A stretch of 64,000 nucleotides of DNA from Promethearchaeia archaeon (GCA_029856105.1 JAHQWH010000155.1:62001-126000); one strand, 5' to 3'; shown: positions 44,578 to 54,240, counted from the stretch's first letter. Program-made: numbers and translations. Notes: a model not told the origin generated them from the sequence alone.

Positions 44578-45429
44578 TTAGAATTTGAAATTTATTGATT
44601 TTGATTGAAAATAATCATATCCAATTATTTGGGGGGCAAGAATCATCCTTTTTATTTTTAGAACTCCCGAAAAAATCACCTCAAAAGTAAGATACGAAGC
44701 AGCTATTCTTACTATAGGTGCCATTGATATAAAAGGAAGATTTCCTGAAAATATTCCGTCAATAGCACCTTTTTCACGATCATAGTGAGAGATTAGTTCG
44801 GGGAACTGTGTCAATTTATCTAGAACCTGCCTTTTAATTTCAAATAAAACCGATTTTGATTGATAAATTTCGGGAATTGTCATTTTTTTTGTTGTAAAGC
44901 CGTAGCAAGTCTCGTAATCCTGGCTTTCAGGAGTAAACCACCACGCCCAGAGGTAAGGCACCGCCCATGCCTCTAGCATTAAAATCTTTAATTCTCTACA
45001 TTTACGCGAAATCAGTATAGAAGCAATAGGATCATCTAAAGTTAAAGCCACAACGGAAGAACCCTCTATAATATTTAATACATTTCGCTCGTTAACTTCG
45101 TAATACTTACATACATTAATATTGGGGTTAATATTCTTTATTAATTTTTCAACTACATCGACTTTATATTTACCTATATCTGCTCTTACGCATACTTGTC
45201 TGTTTAAATTAGATTCTTCAAACTTGTCGTTATCGCAAATAACAAGATTTTCACATCCAGAACGAGCAAGTTGTTCCGTCAGAGGTCCACCAAGACCTCC
45301 TTGACCAAGGATTGTAATTCGAGCTTTACGAAGTTGTTCTTGTTCAAGAAATGTTACGAGCCCGATATTTCTATTAATTTGATTCCAATACGACTGAGAC
45401 CAATTTTTTGGTCGTTTATCTTCAAACAT
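44578..45429 (-). CDS. E1/ThiF/MoeB-like adenylyltransferase
   Basis: 283 residues. The E1 adenylation core is complete: ITILGQGGLGGPLTEQLARSG (38-58), the acidic DNDKFEESNLNRQ (66-78, Asp plus the Asn/Arg nucleotide contacts) and Lys88 in GKYKVD, with VVALTLDDP equivalent to the conserved Asp region. The zinc CxxC pairs of MoeB/ThiF are absent, and a catalytic Cys is uncertain (TCYGFTTKKMT is the only candidate). No ubiquitin-like, JAB or E2 gene is near. Options are activation of a ubiquitin-like sulfur carrier or an amino-acid/peptide substrate. Confidence 0.82.
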   Translation of the reverse strand: MFEDKRPKNWSQSYWNQINRNIGLVTFLEQEQLRKARITILGQGGLGGPLTEQLARSGCENLVICDNDKFEESNLNRQVCVRADIGKYKVDVVEKLIKNINPNINVCKYYEVNERNVLNIIEGSSVVALTLDDPIASILISRKCRELKILMLEAWAVPYLWAWWFTPESQDYETCYGFTTKKMTIPEIYQSKSVLFEIKRQVLDKLTQFPELISHYDREKGAIDGIFSGNLPFISMAPIVRIAASYLTFEVIFSGVLKIKRMILAPQIIGYDYFQSKSINFKF

Positions 45430-45580
45430 AATAATCTGATTTTAATGATTAAATAACACATTTCAAGTTATTATACACTCTATTGCAGTTTTGGTTTAAC
45501 TAATTCCCTTACTCTATAATCCTTGAACTGATTTTCATCGGAGATATGCTAAAACATATTTTCCATTTAATAAAAAGAAT

Positions 45581-46828
45581 TTACGTTTTTTTTATTTCTT
45601 TAAAGTATTTTATAATTTTAAGAAACTCTGCCGTTTCTGGAATTAATTTGATATCTTTATTTGATACTTTTTCGTGATACACAAACAATACTTGGTCTTC
45701 ATAGGAATTTGTCGCTTTATTGTACTTGAAAGCGGGAATGTAGCCTGTTGGTTTAAATCCAGCATTAAAGAAAATCGTTTGATGTGCGGGATCATAAGCG
45801 GATAAATATGCTTCAAAATAGCGTAGTTTCAATTCCTGAGTTATTGATTTTATCTCTTCTATAAACACATATAACTCCTCTAAATTTGAAACTTTATAAA
45901 CCACTTTTTCTGCGATACAGATATTATCGTAGTGTAAAAATTCAAAGAAAGAATTAGTTCCTTTTATCGAAATTGTAATTAGTTCGTTACCAAACTTGTC
46001 TCTTTCAACCTTTCTCTTTAGAAGCGAGTTTATGTTTACTATTTTATCCTTATCCAATTTCGACTCTAAAGTATCGTAACTCTTTATCGTAGGCAGTTCT
46101 AAACTATATTTTTGAAAAGCGTAAAAATAACAGAATATCGCCTGAGATATTATTTTAGGTTTTTCAGAGCTTCTGTAATTAAATAGCGATTTCCGATTGT
46201 AAATAGTAAATAAGATTTCTGATTCAGAATGGTTAAAAAATATGTCCTTATTAGGAAAAAACGCTGTTGGGTTAAATCCTGTTAACTTTGCTATATATTG
46301 TATACTAGAAAAACTTGAACGAATTTCAGCAAACCAAATTAATATTTGATCTTTAAATTTGTACATAGGAGCTATCACACAAGCGATACTCGCAGTGGAT
46401 ATGTCTGCTTCATGTTGATAATTCTTTCTAAAGGCGAAACCAAAAAAATTTCCGATTTTATTTTTAAAATCAAGGTGAAAGCCAATACATCCTATTGCTT
46501 TATCGGGTTTAAATCTAAAAATTATCCAATAATAATTAGGACTTCTTATCATGCTCCGAACCTCAGAGATATCCTCCATTCTTTTATAAGGATAAGTATT
46601 TTCGTAAACTTCCTTGAAGATATTTGTGATTTCCTCTGCGTCCTCTTCTGTGGCAAACTTTAATGAGGGTATTTTCTTTCCGTTCCTTCTGGAGTTTTCA
46701 AATTCATACCCTTTTTCTAAATCCATTTCCCTTGAGTAAGGATAATTATTGAGCATATCCTCAATAGTAATGATATCCTCTTTAGATTTAGAAATATTTT
46801 TAGAAAACATAATTAAATGGTTATCCAT
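45581..46828 (-). CDS. GNAT-like acetyltransferase, two-domain
   Basis: 415 residues. Residues about 55-200 look like a GNAT fold: LKFATEEDAEEITNIFKEVYENTYPY, then AIGCIGFHLDFKNKIGNFFGFAFRKNYQHEADIS in the acetyl-CoA region and IAKLTGFNPTAFFP near its end. A second, more divergent lobe ends with YLSAYDPAHQTIFFNAGFKPTGYIPAF, also GNAT-like. The acetyl-CoA motif is poorly conserved, so activity is uncertain. Convergent with the MFS region. Confidence 0.7.
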   Translation of the reverse strand: MDNHLIMFSKNISKSKEDIITIEDMLNNYPYSREMDLEKGYEFENSRRNGKKIPSLKFATEEDAEEITNIFKEVYENTYPYKRMEDISEVRSMIRSPNYYWIIFRFKPDKAIGCIGFHLDFKNKIGNFFGFAFRKNYQHEADISTASIACVIAPMYKFKDQILIWFAEIRSSFSSIQYIAKLTGFNPTAFFPNKDIFFNHSESEILFTIYNRKSLFNYRSSEKPKIISQAIFCYFYAFQKYSLELPTIKSYDTLESKLDKDKIVNINSLLKRKVERDKFGNELITISIKGTNSFFEFLHYDNICIAEKVVYKVSNLEELYVFIEEIKSITQELKLRYFEAYLSAYDPAHQTIFFNAGFKPTGYIPAFKYNKATNSYEDQVLFVYHEKVSNKDIKLIPETAEFLKIIKYFKEIKKT

Positions 46829-47276
46829 GAGCTACTTAACATTATTATTATTTTATTATTAAATTTATGGAATATATAGAGGATAACTTATAATGACAAC
46901 TTATAAAGGAAAAATTTTCGTCAACAAAAAATGATTAAGTTGTTTAAATCTAATTAGTTACCAGTTACTAGATGTATAACTCGTTTTTAAAATTGTCAAA
47001 AGAGAGCTTAAAATTAAATTTTAAAATTAAGATTATTACTATTGATTTTAATTACTACTTCGGAATAATCTTCAAAAGGTTCATTTTTTACACGAATCAA
47101 ACTTGGAAAGAAATTTCTACAAGATTGTTGAAAAAAATCTTCACCAATTTTTTTAATCGTTCGAAGTTTGAGTAAAGTTCACGATTCGAAAATATTAATA
47201 GCATCATACTTATCAGATACTAAAAGAAATGGAATTTTAGTATTTAAAATCAAATTATTAGGAGTTTTGAAAAAGA
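46829..47276. other. Intergenic interval, about 450 bp
   Basis: Divergent upstream region of the GNAT-like and MFS genes. It holds only short frames without family resemblance. A CGTTCGAAGTT element at 47158-47168 resembles half of the palindrome at 39959 but is not itself a longer inverted repeat. Confidence 0.35.
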
Positions 47277-48572
47277 ATGGAAGAATTAACTACGAAAAAA
47301 ACGTTTAGGCATTACCTTTATTTTATGTTTGGGCAACAGTTTTCGCTGTAAGGCTCAGGGATTGTAGGTTTTGTAATAGCTTGGTGGATTACGATTGAAA
47401 CACAGAGTGCTATATTTCTTTCAATCGCAGTATTTTTAATATTTTTACCTCAAGTTATTGTTACGCCATTTGCAGGCGTTTTAGCTGATAGGATGAACCG
47501 CAAAACGATTATCTTTATGGTAGATTCTCTTCAAGCGGTTTTAACTTTTGGTCTGTTTCTATTTTTCTTTATAGGATATATCAATATTTGGTTGATATTT
47601 GTAATACATACTTTGCGCAGCGTTCTTTTTGCGTTTCAGGTGCCCGCATTTCAAGCGATTATTCCATCTATGGTCCCAAAAGAAAGATTAACTCGAATTA
47701 ATGAACTTAATTTTCTTATTTCGGGAGTGGTTTTTATAATAGGACCCTTATTATCTGCTATACTTTTAGAGTTGTTTCCAATAACATTCATCTTTTTAAT
47801 CGATGTTCTAACCTTCGTTATAGCGCTTATTCCGTTGCTATTAATAACAATTCCCAATGAAGCGAAATCCTCGAAGGAGTCAGAATCAGAAAAGAAATCG
47901 TTCACGAGAGAATTTAAGGAAGACTTCCTTGTCGTAAAAGCAATCCCAGGTCTTTTAAGCATGATAATATTTGCTATGATTTTTAACTTCATAAATAGAC
48001 CTTTTAACGTATTATGGCCTTACTTTATAAACATAACCCATGATGGAACAGCGTTGCATTTGGCGTTTCTTTTTGGTTCTATGCAGATAGGAAGACTACT
48101 TGGCTCTTTAATTACGTCACTCAAAAAGGAGTGGAAACATAAGATCAAAATTAATCTAATTGGAGCGACGATATTTTTTGCCGCGTATTTACTAATAAGT
48201 ATTGCACCCTATCGAAATTTTAATTTAATGATGATTGGTGGATTCCTCGGTGCGATAATATTTCCCATAACAGTAGCTACTTACTTAACGATATTACAAA
48301 CAGTAATTCCTTCGGACAAAATTGGAAGAGTTATGTCAATAGACCATACGATTTCTATGGCAATAGCTCCTATTGGTGCTCTAATGGCTGGGTCTATGGC
48401 GGATTTAATTGGTATAAATACGCTATTTACGATTTGCTCTTTAATGGGTATTTTTTATCCCGTTCTCTTATGGTTTTTCACAAAGATTAGATATCTTGAA
48501 CATACTCGAGAAGAGGATATAAAAGTTGTGCCTCAAGAAGAAATTATAGAATTAAAAGCTCAAGAAGCTTAA
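47277..48572 (+). pseudogene. MFS transporter (EntS/DHA3-like) with an in-frame TAA at codon 25
   Basis: From ATG 47277 the frame reads MEELTTKKTFRHYLYFMFGQ, QFSL, TAA (47349-47351), then continues GSGIVGFVIAWWITIETQSA. This is exactly the helix-1 pattern of DHA3 exporters, so the stop interrupts a real N-terminus. The rest is intact: GVLADRMNRKTIIFMVDSLQ (motif A region), FQAIIPSMVPKERLTRINEL, and 12-helix topology to IKVVPQEE. Translation restarting at ATG 47493 would lack helices 1-2. Either a recent pseudogene or a one-base error (for example TTA or CAA to TAA). Confidence 0.75.
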
Positions 48573-48649
48573 TTTTAATTTTTTTTATTTTTTTTTATCT
48601 AAAAATCAGGTTAAATAATTTTTTATAAGACTATAGTAATAATTATACT

Positions 48650-49453
48650 ATGGAGAACAAAGTAGAAGGAAAAGTAAATTCCGAATTCGAGCAGAAGAAA
48701 GGGCAAGTTGTGGAACTACCCATTTTAGACTTCCTTAAAATTAATTTTATTAGCTTCTTGGTTCCTCTTTATGCATGTTTAGGGCTTTTTTTACTATTTG
48801 AATATGGTTTTATTACCAATTTTTCAATTCCACAAATAATTCATTTCTTAATACTCCCTGGTTTCCTACTATTTCTTTATTTTATTTATCTTATTTTGTT
48901 AATTGAGTTCACAGCATTATGGGCTCGACGATGGAGTAAAAAATCACCTCCCAAAGAAGGAGTTTTCAAACGGATTTTAGATGATGTTAATAGCGAAGAA
49001 GGAAAGATGATGAAGTACTACCACAAAAGAGGATTTATAATAAAATATCCAATGTGGTTGACTTCCAAATCGCCTTTTCCTTGGCTCGTGAATCGCACGC
49101 TAAGAAGGATTAGTCACAATAAAATAGGAAAGAACGTAATTTATTGCGATTCCTACGTAGGTTTAGAATTCACAGATTTAGGAGATAACACCTTTTTCTA
49201 CCCTACGGCTGCATTATCGAGTCACGCCGTCAATACAATCTTTGGAAAGATAAGTATGATGGAAATAAAACTTGGAAAAAACACGACATTCTATCCTGGA
49301 ATAATTGCCGGTCCCAACGCTTTAACAAAGGATAATAACGTTATTTTTCCAAATACGGTATTACATAAAAATTGGAGAGGGAAGCCAGATAAATACTATT
49401 ACCAAGGAAGCCCCGGAAGACCTATAGAAATCAAACATTTGGAAAAAAAGTAA
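48650..49453 (+). CDS. Membrane-anchored left-handed beta-helix (hexapeptide) protein
   Basis: 267 residues. Two strong helices at about 28-52 and 60-92 are followed by a cytosolic or external domain with imperfect hexapeptide repeats: IGKNVIYCDSYVGLEFTDLGDNTFFYPTA, then FGKISMMEIKLGKNTTFYPGIIAGPNA and NNVIFPNTVLHKNWRG. Such domains occur in acyltransferases and in the C-terminal part of large adenylating/transferase proteins. No catalytic His is obvious, so an enzymatic role is not certain. Confidence 0.7.
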   Translation: MENKVEGKVNSEFEQKKGQVVELPILDFLKINFISFLVPLYACLGLFLLFEYGFITNFSIPQIIHFLILPGFLLFLYFIYLILLIEFTALWARRWSKKSPPKEGVFKRILDDVNSEEGKMMKYYHKRGFIIKYPMWLTSKSPFPWLVNRTLRRISHNKIGKNVIYCDSYVGLEFTDLGDNTFFYPTAALSSHAVNTIFGKISMMEIKLGKNTTFYPGIIAGPNALTKDNNVIFPNTVLHKNWRGKPDKYYYQGSPGRPIEIKHLEKK

Positions 49454-49484
49454 GAGCTTTCTTACAATTTTATTTTATTTTAAA

Positions 49485-50984
49485 TTAAGAAGTTTGTATA
49501 GTTTCAATTTTTGGGAACTTTCCATGCTTTTGCAAGAATTCTCGATAATAATTCACTTTATCTAAAACAGAACCCGCAAGTTCTAACGATTCGAAAACAG
49601 GAACGTTGCGATTTAACAATTTTAGTTTAAATTTGTATCTACTTTTATAAGCTTCGAATCCTTCGTTTATTTTTAACATAACGCAATACATTGGTTTTGT
49701 ACACGCGCTTTTTGCTTTAGAAATAAATCTTATAAATTCTTTGTTTAAATCGAGCCCTTTATACCCCAATTCGTCCAAAATTTCTTCAAACCCTCCAAAT
49801 CTTTCGGGATCTTTAACGAAGATAATAGAAGAAATGTTAGGGTCTTTATCTAGAGCTAAAATTGTACGATAATAGATGTTTGGTTGGATTCCCATTCCGC
49901 CTAAATCTATTGGATTTGTTAAGTTAGTATTTACATCTGGGATGAATCTTTTCATTTTATTCATTGTCTTCTCTGTTAATTGGGGTATTTTTAAATTAAA
50001 TTTTTCTAATATGTCTATTGCCTCAATCGTGGAACCACCACCAATTCCAATCACCCCTACATTGCGCGTGTCTGGTAAGCGAGTTAGATTAAAGGCAGAG
50101 GCTAGCGCGGCAAGCTCGTTTGAATTACTTGCTATACAACTACCTGTTTGCGTCCCTACTGCCTTCCAAATTTCATTGTTCCCGGCTAAACCTCCAGTGT
50201 GAGATAAAATTGCTTTCTTTGTTGCTTCACCATATCCAGCCCTCCAAAGAATTACGGGTTTCCTATTTAAATTGCATTTTTTAACAATTCCCATAAATTT
50301 CCGTCCCTGTTCGATTGATCTCAAGTTCTCAATGTACAAACCAATAATTTTGGTGTGTTCATCAGTTAAGAAATATTCTAAAAATTCTACTGGAGATAAA
50401 TCTAACGAATTACCAATTGAAATCGATTTTGAGGTGTATAATCCATATGAAACGATAAGCTGAGAGATATTTTGAGCAATTCCACCAGATTGAAATATTC
50501 CACCAAAGTTGCCTGCTTTTCTGGATTGCGCAAAGGCAAAATAGAGACCTCCTTTTGGATTGTATACGCCGATACAGTTAGGCCCTATAATTCGAATGTT
50601 ATATTTTCGAGCTACTTGTATAGTTTGGTTTTCCAGCGTCGCGTTTCCTACCTCGCGGAAACCGGAAGAAAAAATTGTGCAAAACGGGACATTTCTCTGA
50701 CCGACTTCCTCCAATAATTTAGGAACCAGACGTGAAGGGACAGCTAATATGACGTAATCAATGGGTTCTGAAATATCTAAAATAGAGTTATAGACTTTAT
50801 AACCTAAGAGCTCTTTTCCAGCTAATCGAGGATTAAATAAATACATCGGTCCTCGAAACTTATCTTTCATTGCCCGGACGAAAAAGCCCCCACCTGCTGG
50901 ATCCCAGCTCGCTCCAATAATTCCAATAGATCTTGGAAAGAATAATCTATTAAAATCAATTTTTGATTCTTGTAATGTAGACAT
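49485..50984 (-). CDS. ADP-forming acyl-CoA synthetase-like, CoA-binding subunit
   Basis: 499 residues from ATG 50984 (TTG 50999 is an alternative). The CoA-binding start FFPRSIGIIGASWDPAGGGF, then IRIIGPNCIGVYNPKGGL, FQSGGIAQN and the phosphohistidine segment LSHTGGLAGN. It is homologous to, but clearly different from, the subunit at 14.1 kb. No ATP-grasp partner is adjacent. It would interconvert an acyl-CoA and acid with ATP formation; substrate unknown. Confidence 0.88.
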   Translation of the reverse strand: MSTLQESKIDFNRLFFPRSIGIIGASWDPAGGGFFVRAMKDKFRGPMYLFNPRLAGKELLGYKVYNSILDISEPIDYVILAVPSRLVPKLLEEVGQRNVPFCTIFSSGFREVGNATLENQTIQVARKYNIRIIGPNCIGVYNPKGGLYFAFAQSRKAGNFGGIFQSGGIAQNISQLIVSYGLYTSKSISIGNSLDLSPVEFLEYFLTDEHTKIIGLYIENLRSIEQGRKFMGIVKKCNLNRKPVILWRAGYGEATKKAILSHTGGLAGNNEIWKAVGTQTGSCIASNSNELAALASAFNLTRLPDTRNVGVIGIGGGSTIEAIDILEKFNLKIPQLTEKTMNKMKRFIPDVNTNLTNPIDLGGMGIQPNIYYRTILALDKDPNISSIIFVKDPERFGGFEEILDELGYKGLDLNKEFIRFISKAKSACTKPMYCVMLKINEGFEAYKSRYKFKLKLLNRNVPVFESLELAGSVLDKVNYYREFLQKHGKFPKIETIQTS

Positions 50985-51085
50985 GAAGAAAATAACCAAA
51001 ATGGGTTTAAAAGATTAATGAATAAAATAGAACTTGACTAAAATATTTTATTATACTTTAAAGGGGAAGCTATCTTAGAAAATTA

Positions 51086-51811
51086 TTAGGTGACTCTTCC
51101 TAATAATTCATTAGCCATTGAAATATCATCAGTAATAATTCCATCGACCCCAAGTTCTATTAAACGCTCCATAACATCCTTATCGTTTACGGTCCAAACA
51201 TTAACTTTAAGATTGTTTTTATGAGCAAAATCAACGATTTCTTTGTCAGCTATATTATAATTTGGATGAATTGAGTAAAACTTTTTATCTGCTGCTTTTA
51301 AAATCTTTCTTTTAATTTGGGGAACTCGTACAAGATCTGTGGATAACAAAACGCCGAGCTTTATTTTAGGCTCTAATTTTTTCAACTTCACTAACTCGCC
51401 AAATGCAAAACTGCTAACAATTGAAGTATTTACAAGATTTTCCTCTTTCATAATTTTAATCAATTTCTCAAGTAGACCACTAGTTTTAATTTCTATTTGC
51501 AAACACACTTTCTCTTTTGCAATTTTAATTAATTCTAATAAAGTAGGTATTTTTTCGCCTTCGCCAGCATCTAATTTTTTAATTTCTTCCAAAGTCATAT
51601 CTTTAATCAATCCATGGACGCCTGTAATACTTAAGGTATCTGAATCGTGAATTATGACAATTTCGCCATCTTTAGTTTTATATATGTCAAATTCTACCAT
51701 ATCAGCTTTTAATTCGATTGCTTTCTTAAAAGCCATTAAAGTGTTTTCAGGGGCGATCGCGTTTGCGCCTTTATGTCCAATTACTAAAATATCTTTTTTT
51801 TCTAATGTCAT
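51086..51811 (-). CDS. Glycerophosphodiester phosphodiesterase, paralogue 1
   Basis: 241 residues, no signal peptide. GDPD pattern: GHKGANAIAPENTLMAFKKA (13-32), MVEFDIYKTKDGEIVIIHD (Glu, Asp, His metal and catalytic residues) and the C-terminal VNVWTVNDKDVMERLIELGVDGIITD. The usual HRG at the active site reads HKG: Lys replaces the phosphate-contacting Arg. It forms a tandem pair with the upstream paralogue, 34 bp apart. Hydrolyses glycerophosphodiesters to glycerol phosphate and alcohol; in archaea the glycerol-1-phosphate backbone is a likely target. Confidence 0.9.
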   Translation of the reverse strand: MTLEKKDILVIGHKGANAIAPENTLMAFKKAIELKADMVEFDIYKTKDGEIVIIHDSDTLSITGVHGLIKDMTLEEIKKLDAGEGEKIPTLLELIKIAKEKVCLQIEIKTSGLLEKLIKIMKEENLVNTSIVSSFAFGELVKLKKLEPKIKLGVLLSTDLVRVPQIKRKILKAADKKFYSIHPNYNIADKEIVDFAHKNNLKVNVWTVNDKDVMERLIELGVDGIITDDISMANELLGRVT

Positions 51812-51845
51812 AAATAAAATCCCTTCAAATATTTAAGATTCGAAT

Positions 51846-52580
51846 TTAAGAAAATGATTTTAAGATTTCTTTCGTATGGGAAATATCATCAGTGATTATA
51901 CCATCAACACCTAACCTTATAAGTTTCTTAATAACCACCTTAGAATCAACCGTATACGGAAAAACTTTTATGTTATTAGCGTGAGCAAAATCTACAAACT
52001 GCTGATCTACCATCATAACAAAGGGATTAATCGCGTAAAGGTTATTATCTATGCAATACTGAATCATTTCTTTTTTTGTATCCCAATCATTCTTTATAGT
52101 GCTTGTAGTTGGTTCTAGTGAAGCTAATTTTAGGGAGGGCTCTAACTTTTGAATTTTTAATAGCTCATCATGTATAAAGGAACTTACCAATGTTGTGTCT
52201 AAAATATCATAATCTCTAAAAATACGAATAACTTTTTCTACAATTCCTTCTACTATGATTTCGCAATTTAAACCAATCTTATTTTTTGTCAGTTCAACTA
52301 ATTCTTGCAAAGTGGGAATTTTTTCGCCATCTCCAAAGTCTAATTTTCTCAATTCGTTTAAAGTCATATCTTTTATTAATCCATCTTTACCAGTTATTCT
52401 TTTAATGTCTTCGTCATGTGTAACTACTAGATATCCATCTCGAGTTTCTTGGACATCAAACTCCACATAATCGCCTTTTAATTCAATAGCTTTTTGAAAC
52501 GCTTTTAGTGTATTTTCGGGTGAAACAGAGCTTGCACCACGATGTCCTACTATTAGAATTTTTTTTTCGCTTTCAATCAT
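51846..52580 (-). CDS. Glycerophosphodiester phosphodiesterase, paralogue 2
   Basis: 244 residues. GHRGASSVSPENTLKAFQKA has the canonical His-Arg, YVEFDVQETRDGYLVVTHDED carries Glu/Asp/His, and the end is KVFPYTVDSKVVIKKLIRLG then VDGIITD. First gene of the two-gene unit. It keeps all standard catalytic residues, unlike its neighbour. Cytoplasmic by lack of a signal peptide. Confidence 0.92.
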   Translation of the reverse strand: MIESEKKILIVGHRGASSVSPENTLKAFQKAIELKGDYVEFDVQETRDGYLVVTHDEDIKRITGKDGLIKDMTLNELRKLDFGDGEKIPTLQELVELTKNKIGLNCEIIVEGIVEKVIRIFRDYDILDTTLVSSFIHDELLKIQKLEPSLKLASLEPTTSTIKNDWDTKKEMIQYCIDNNLYAINPFVMMVDQQFVDFAHANNIKVFPYTVDSKVVIKKLIRLGVDGIITDDISHTKEILKSFS

Positions 52581-52922
52581 CTTATAAATCTTACTTAAAA
52601 CTTAAACTTGCTAAGGAAATTTAATATTACTTTTTAATTAAATTTTATTTTAGCAAATTAAAAACTATTAACTCCGAAAAACTCGACTTCTGATTATTTA
52701 TACTTTCACAAACAAATTTCTCATAACCAAATTATTAGTTATACAATAAGATTGTAAAAGAAAAATTTAAATACTCAAATACGGCAACAAGTATTGGTCG
52801 CCATTAAATTTATAAATATAGAATATTTTAATAATTAATTGATAGAAGATTATTGTATAATACTAACAAGTAAATATAGAGAGATAATTTTTAAAGAAAA
52901 AAATTTGGTGGTCAACGAAACT

Positions 52923-53174
52923 ATGAGATTTTGCCCAGATTGCGATAACATCTTGATACCTAGAAACAAAAAGCTATTCTGCAAAGCGTGTGAGAAAGAA
53001 TTCGAGATAGATCCAAATAATAACGATTATAATATAGTTAAAACGATAAAACACGATGATAAAGAAGCAGCTCCTATAGTGGTAAAGAAAGTCCCTACAC
53101 AATCGAAAATTTCATCTCAAGATAGGAAAGCTTTTGAAGAGTTCTTCGATGCGGGCGATGTAAGCGATTACTAG
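52923..53174 (+). CDS. Short RPB9/TFS-type zinc-ribbon protein
   Basis: 83 residues from ATG 52923. MRFCPDCDNILIPRNKKLFC and KACEKEFEID form the N-terminal zinc ribbon (CxxC ... CxxC) characteristic of RNA polymerase subunit RPB9 and archaeal transcription factor S. The second zinc ribbon with the catalytic DE of TFS is absent; the tail is acidic (EFFDAGDVSDY). GTG 52908 and other upstream starts would add residues unlike the family. It could be an N-terminal-only paralogue that binds polymerase without cleavage activity. Confidence 0.75.
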   Translation: MRFCPDCDNILIPRNKKLFCKACEKEFEIDPNNNDYNIVKTIKHDDKEAAPIVVKKVPTQSKISSQDRKAFEEFFDAGDVSDY

Positions 53175-53336
53175 TTTTGCGGAGAGAAACTATTATACTC
53201 TATTCGTTCCATCTTCCTCGTTTTTAATTTTAGATTTTGTTAAAAAAAGATATTTTTAACTTTCATATTAGATTTAATTTAAGTGGGATTTTTTTTTTAA
53301 CGATTTTGATAATAGTAATGTTGAAAGTTGATTAAA

Positions 53337-53735
53337 ATGGCTGAAGAAAAAAAGAAACGGTTAAAAGGTTTTGCTAAAGTCGTAGCTAAAGAGGTCGAAG
53401 TTTTAAATACTATTGAGCAGTTCAAGGAAGATTTTAAAGATTCTGAATTAAAAATTCTCTTAAACGCCAAAGATGGAAAATACGCTGCTTTGTTAGTAAT
53501 CGAAAAAGGCAAAGTTTTTGTGGAGAGTATTGAAAACAACCCAAAGGAAAACATCAAGAAGAAGAATGCTGGATGGGATGGTTTATTACAAACAAAGACC
53601 GAAGTGTTTGTTGACCTCTTGGGAGGAGGTGATATTTCAATGGGATCAATTATTTGGAAAATTCTCACCTTTCGAATCAAAATTAAGGGAATTAAAAACG
53701 TTCTAACTCTATTGAAATTATTTGAATATGAATAG
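53337..53735 (+). CDS. SCP2-like (sterol carrier) domain protein
   Basis: 132 residues from ATG 53337 (a TTG lies three codons upstream). The alternating beta strands and helices FKDSELKILLNAKDGKYAAL, EKGKVFVESI, and the C-terminal QTKTEVFVDLLGGGDISMGS, followed by a helix ending IKNVLTLLKLFEY, match the SCP2 fold, in which a hydrophobic tunnel binds acyl chains or lipids. Stand-alone gene. A lipid or acyl-CoA binding role is likely; assignment rests on pattern only. Confidence 0.6.
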   Translation: MAEEKKKRLKGFAKVVAKEVEVLNTIEQFKEDFKDSELKILLNAKDGKYAALLVIEKGKVFVESIENNPKENIKKKNAGWDGLLQTKTEVFVDLLGGGDISMGSIIWKILTFRIKIKGIKNVLTLLKLFEYE

Positions 53736-53808
53736 ACTTTTGTTAGAAGTTCATAAAATCTAAATTAAAGATAAGAATTTGATTTTTTCTTTCTTCTATT
53801 TTCTAATT

Positions 53809-54240
53809 TTAAATTTCTAATTTGAATACATTAATTAATGATAACATTTTTTCTTTTAATCCTTCAGAGGGCTCATCTTTGATAGATTGAATAAGTACAT
53901 TTTTATCTTGTTCAGAGATATCGTGAAATCTATCAAGAAATAGTCTCAAGTAGAGAATTTTTTTTGATGGATTTTTCTGGATATTGGAAACGAGATTATC
54001 AATTATGTAACTGATTGAAATAAGTTCTGAGCTTGTCGATTCAGAAACACAAATATTTTCTTTAGAAAAGCCATGTTCTTTAATAATATTATTTTTTTTA
54101 ATAATATCGCTGGTTATCTCTTTGAGAAGATCATTTCGTGAGGTGATTGTTAAGTTTGAAAGAAATTCTTCCATTTCTCTGGTTTTTTTCTCAATATCCT
54201 TAATCATCAACAGCGTTTTGTTTACTTTTTCCTGATTCAT
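53809..54240 (-). CDS. Helical coiled-coil protein, function unknown
   Basis: 143 residues, all-helical with a heptad-like N-terminal half (NKTLLMIKDIEKKTREMEEF) and a C-terminal helical bundle. Ser/Lys/Glu-rich, no cysteines of note, no transmembrane segment. Divergent from the ABC exporter operon 230 bp away. No family recognised. Confidence 0.55.
   Translation of the reverse strand: MNQEKVNKTLLMIKDIEKKTREMEEFLSNLTITSRNDLLKEITSDIIKKNNIIKEHGFSKENICVSESTSSELISISYIIDNLVSNIQKNPSKKILYLRLFLDRFHDISEQDKNVLIQSIKDEPSEGLKEKMLSLINVFKLEI

Noticed and set aside
46972..47175. 67-codon plus-strand frame between the GNAT-like and MFS genes
   Set aside because: Lys/Phe/Asn-rich composition typical of random AT-rich ORFs, no start context and no motif.
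47157..47197. TTCGAA-containing elements upstream of the MFS gene as further copies of the 39959 palindrome
   Set aside because: Only a short core matches and the symmetry is not extended; TTCGAA alone is expected by chance.
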